Of a DNA stretch of 64,000 nt, positions 63,017-64,000 are shown one piece after another. Origin of the DNA: Holothuria scabra (taxonomy: Eukaryota > Echinodermata > Holothuroidea > Aspidochirotida > Holothuriidae); contig CM074194.1 in assembly GCA_037179385.1 (NCBI GenBank), positions 2,807,001 to 2,871,000 on the forward strand, read 5' to 3'. The notes under the pieces were generated by a model, which saw only the letters and a program-made list of their open reading frames with translations, was not told the DNA's origin and made no database searches. Position 1 is the first letter of the stretch. Every line of letters starts with the position of its first letter. A program made the translations under genes and the position numbers.

Positions 63017-63116
63017 CATCTGAATATTCCTCTACTTTAGCTTCCTCAACTTTTCTTGGCCTTTTATCTTCTTCAATCAGGTCATATTTTGTTCCTGTCA
63101 AGTATATTTTACAATC
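63017..63116 (-). CDS. RAB24: RAB24-type small GTPase, exon with TKxD motif
   Basis: This is an internal exon of a Rab-family GTPase related to RAB24, an atypical Rab linked to late endosomes and autophagosome clearance. It is 100 bp: 33 codons plus one base, entering in phase 0. The acceptor is TTTACTTATAG|GAT at 63117 and the donor GATG|GTAATA at 63016. The peptide starts DCKIYLTGTKYDL and contains the G4 guanine-specificity motif as TKYD; human RAB24 also has TKxD in place of the usual NKxD. The acidic-basic stretch EEDKRPRKVEE follows, matching the EEDRRRR region of RAB24, and the exon ends EEYSD. The leftover G joins AA of the exon at 57583. P-loop, switch and WDTAG exons must lie beyond 64000. 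The 5.4 kb intron downstream holds the 51 bp minisatellite. Confidence 0.9.
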
Positions 63117-63540
63117 CTATAAGTAAACAAAGGAAAACAAAACATTATTATTTTTTGGCTTCTGAGAAACCAAAAGTTCATCTTACAATGATGTCAGATC
63201 CTTTCCTTACAGAACACACTTTAAACATTTCAAAGAATTGTGTTGTTGCTAGACCAATTCAGGGGTAAGCAACCATGCTTTTGGTGAATAGCTATGGTTT
63301 ATCCTTGATTTCCCTGCTACATATTGTGAAACTTTGTCAAAAAATGGTGAAACTGGAGCAAAACAGTAGATTTTTACTTCTAGCTTTCTGCAAGACCAAT
63401 TGAAAACATCATACATACTACACCTGGCATGGAAGTCCACACAATTTTAGTTAAAGTTAGTACCAGACAAAAAAGAACATTCCCAGACAGAACCACCGGT
63501 GCAGTCAGAACCTTGTTGACATTGAACTGAAATAACCATG

Positions 63541-63774
63541 TGTTTGGTCTAACGGTAAGAGCATCGGCCTCTCACATGGAAGACCCGGGTTCAATTCCCA
63601 GGTTGAGTCATACCAAAGACGCTAAACATGGAACCTACTGCCACTGTGCGTGATGCTCTGCATAAGCAATGGAGTAGGGAAAACAAGCCAATGAGCCAGA
63701 ACTGGAAAAAAAGCCATGGCTGACCTGAATTGAATCAATAGGTTGGAAACTGGGCCGTAAAACTCTATCTAACA
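63541..63774 (+). mobile_element. full-length tRNA-derived SINE
   Basis: This is the most complete copy of the main SINE in the window. The head reads TGTTTGGTCTAACGGTAAGA with an A box (TGGTCTAACGG, 63545-63555) and B box (GGTTCAATTCC, 63588-63598). The CGGCCTCTCAC stretch between them resembles the anticodon arm of tRNA-Glu(CUC). The body contains GCATAAGCAATGGAGTAGGG and ends TTGGAAACTGGGCCGTAAAA, then CTCTATCTAAC. GAACTGAAA...CCATG occurs on both sides, an imperfect target duplication. Confidence 0.88.
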
Positions 63775-64000
63775 TGGAACTGAAACAACATAACAACCAT
63801 GCAAAGGAATACTTACACATCCTTTCATCAATCCCATGATCTATTTAACTCTACAGGGAAAGATGCTTTTTACACTCTAAAAGGGTATACAACAAAAACC
63901 AAAAACAGTCAAAAGTTACAAAACTCAAAAGACCCGTAGAATATGAAACTTGTTCCTCTGTAGGCAGGGTTTAGGCACTTCATGAAGATTCACTAATTAG

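Noticed and set aside
63541..63620. functional tRNA-Glu gene
   Set aside because: The tRNA-like part continues directly into a SINE body shared by many copies, and the acceptor-stem ends do not pair.

Overview
The window is eukaryotic nuclear DNA from an animal. It is AT-rich and mostly non-coding, with long introns, GT-AG splice signals, tRNA-derived SINEs, many short inverted-repeat DNA transposons (MITEs) and several tandem-repeat arrays. No bacterial operon, CRISPR array, rRNA or free-standing tRNA gene was seen. The recurring TAGGCCTA-type words, the SINE and MITE load and the gene families fit a marine invertebrate, possibly a deuterostome such as an echinoderm. That placement is inference; no species was recognised.

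Two genes can be supported exon by exon, both on the minus strand. (1) An AHR-like bHLH-PAS transcription factor: coding exon 1 at 29097-29242 joins in phase, across a 9 kb intron, to exon 2 at 19862-20019, which carries the bHLH domain. The PAS exons were not found and may lie beyond position 1. (2) The C-terminal part of a RAB24-type small GTPase: four exons at 63017-63116, 57533-57583, 53217-53276 and 51524-51588 join in phase to give the last 91 residues, including the TKxD and ETSSK nucleotide-binding motifs and a Cys-Ser-Cys end. The upstream exons lie beyond 64000.

Between them, at 32.2-32.9 kb on the plus strand, is a decayed TNF-ligand-like reading frame with three in-frame stops, followed by two small first-exon-like segments with good splice donors. 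These calls are tentative.

Layout: 1-19.8 kb is intron or flank of the AHR-like gene, with two SINE fragments (3.6-4.1 kb), a degenerate 1.8 kb hAT-like element (11.8-13.6 kb) and a MITE cluster at 15.9-17.3 kb. 20-29 kb is AHR-like intron 1, with a SINE carrying a 176 bp (AACT)n tail and an 11-copy 34 bp tandem repeat. 29.2-51.5 kb is repeat-rich intergenic DNA with nested insertions: a SINE inside a foldback element at 35.6 kb, and a MITE inside a SINE at 42.7 kb. 51.5-64 kb is the RAB24-type gene. Its introns hold a 145 bp tandem array with nuclear-receptor DR1-like motifs (55.8-57.4 kb) and a 54-copy 51 bp minisatellite (58.7-61.4 kb). The minisatellite is open for 958 codons on the same strand as the gene.

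The least ordinary items are the open 51 bp minisatellite, the 145 bp array of clustered RGGTCA half-sites, the nested SINE/MITE insertions with readable target-site duplications, the AHR-like His-to-Tyr change in the basic region, and the TNF-like relic.
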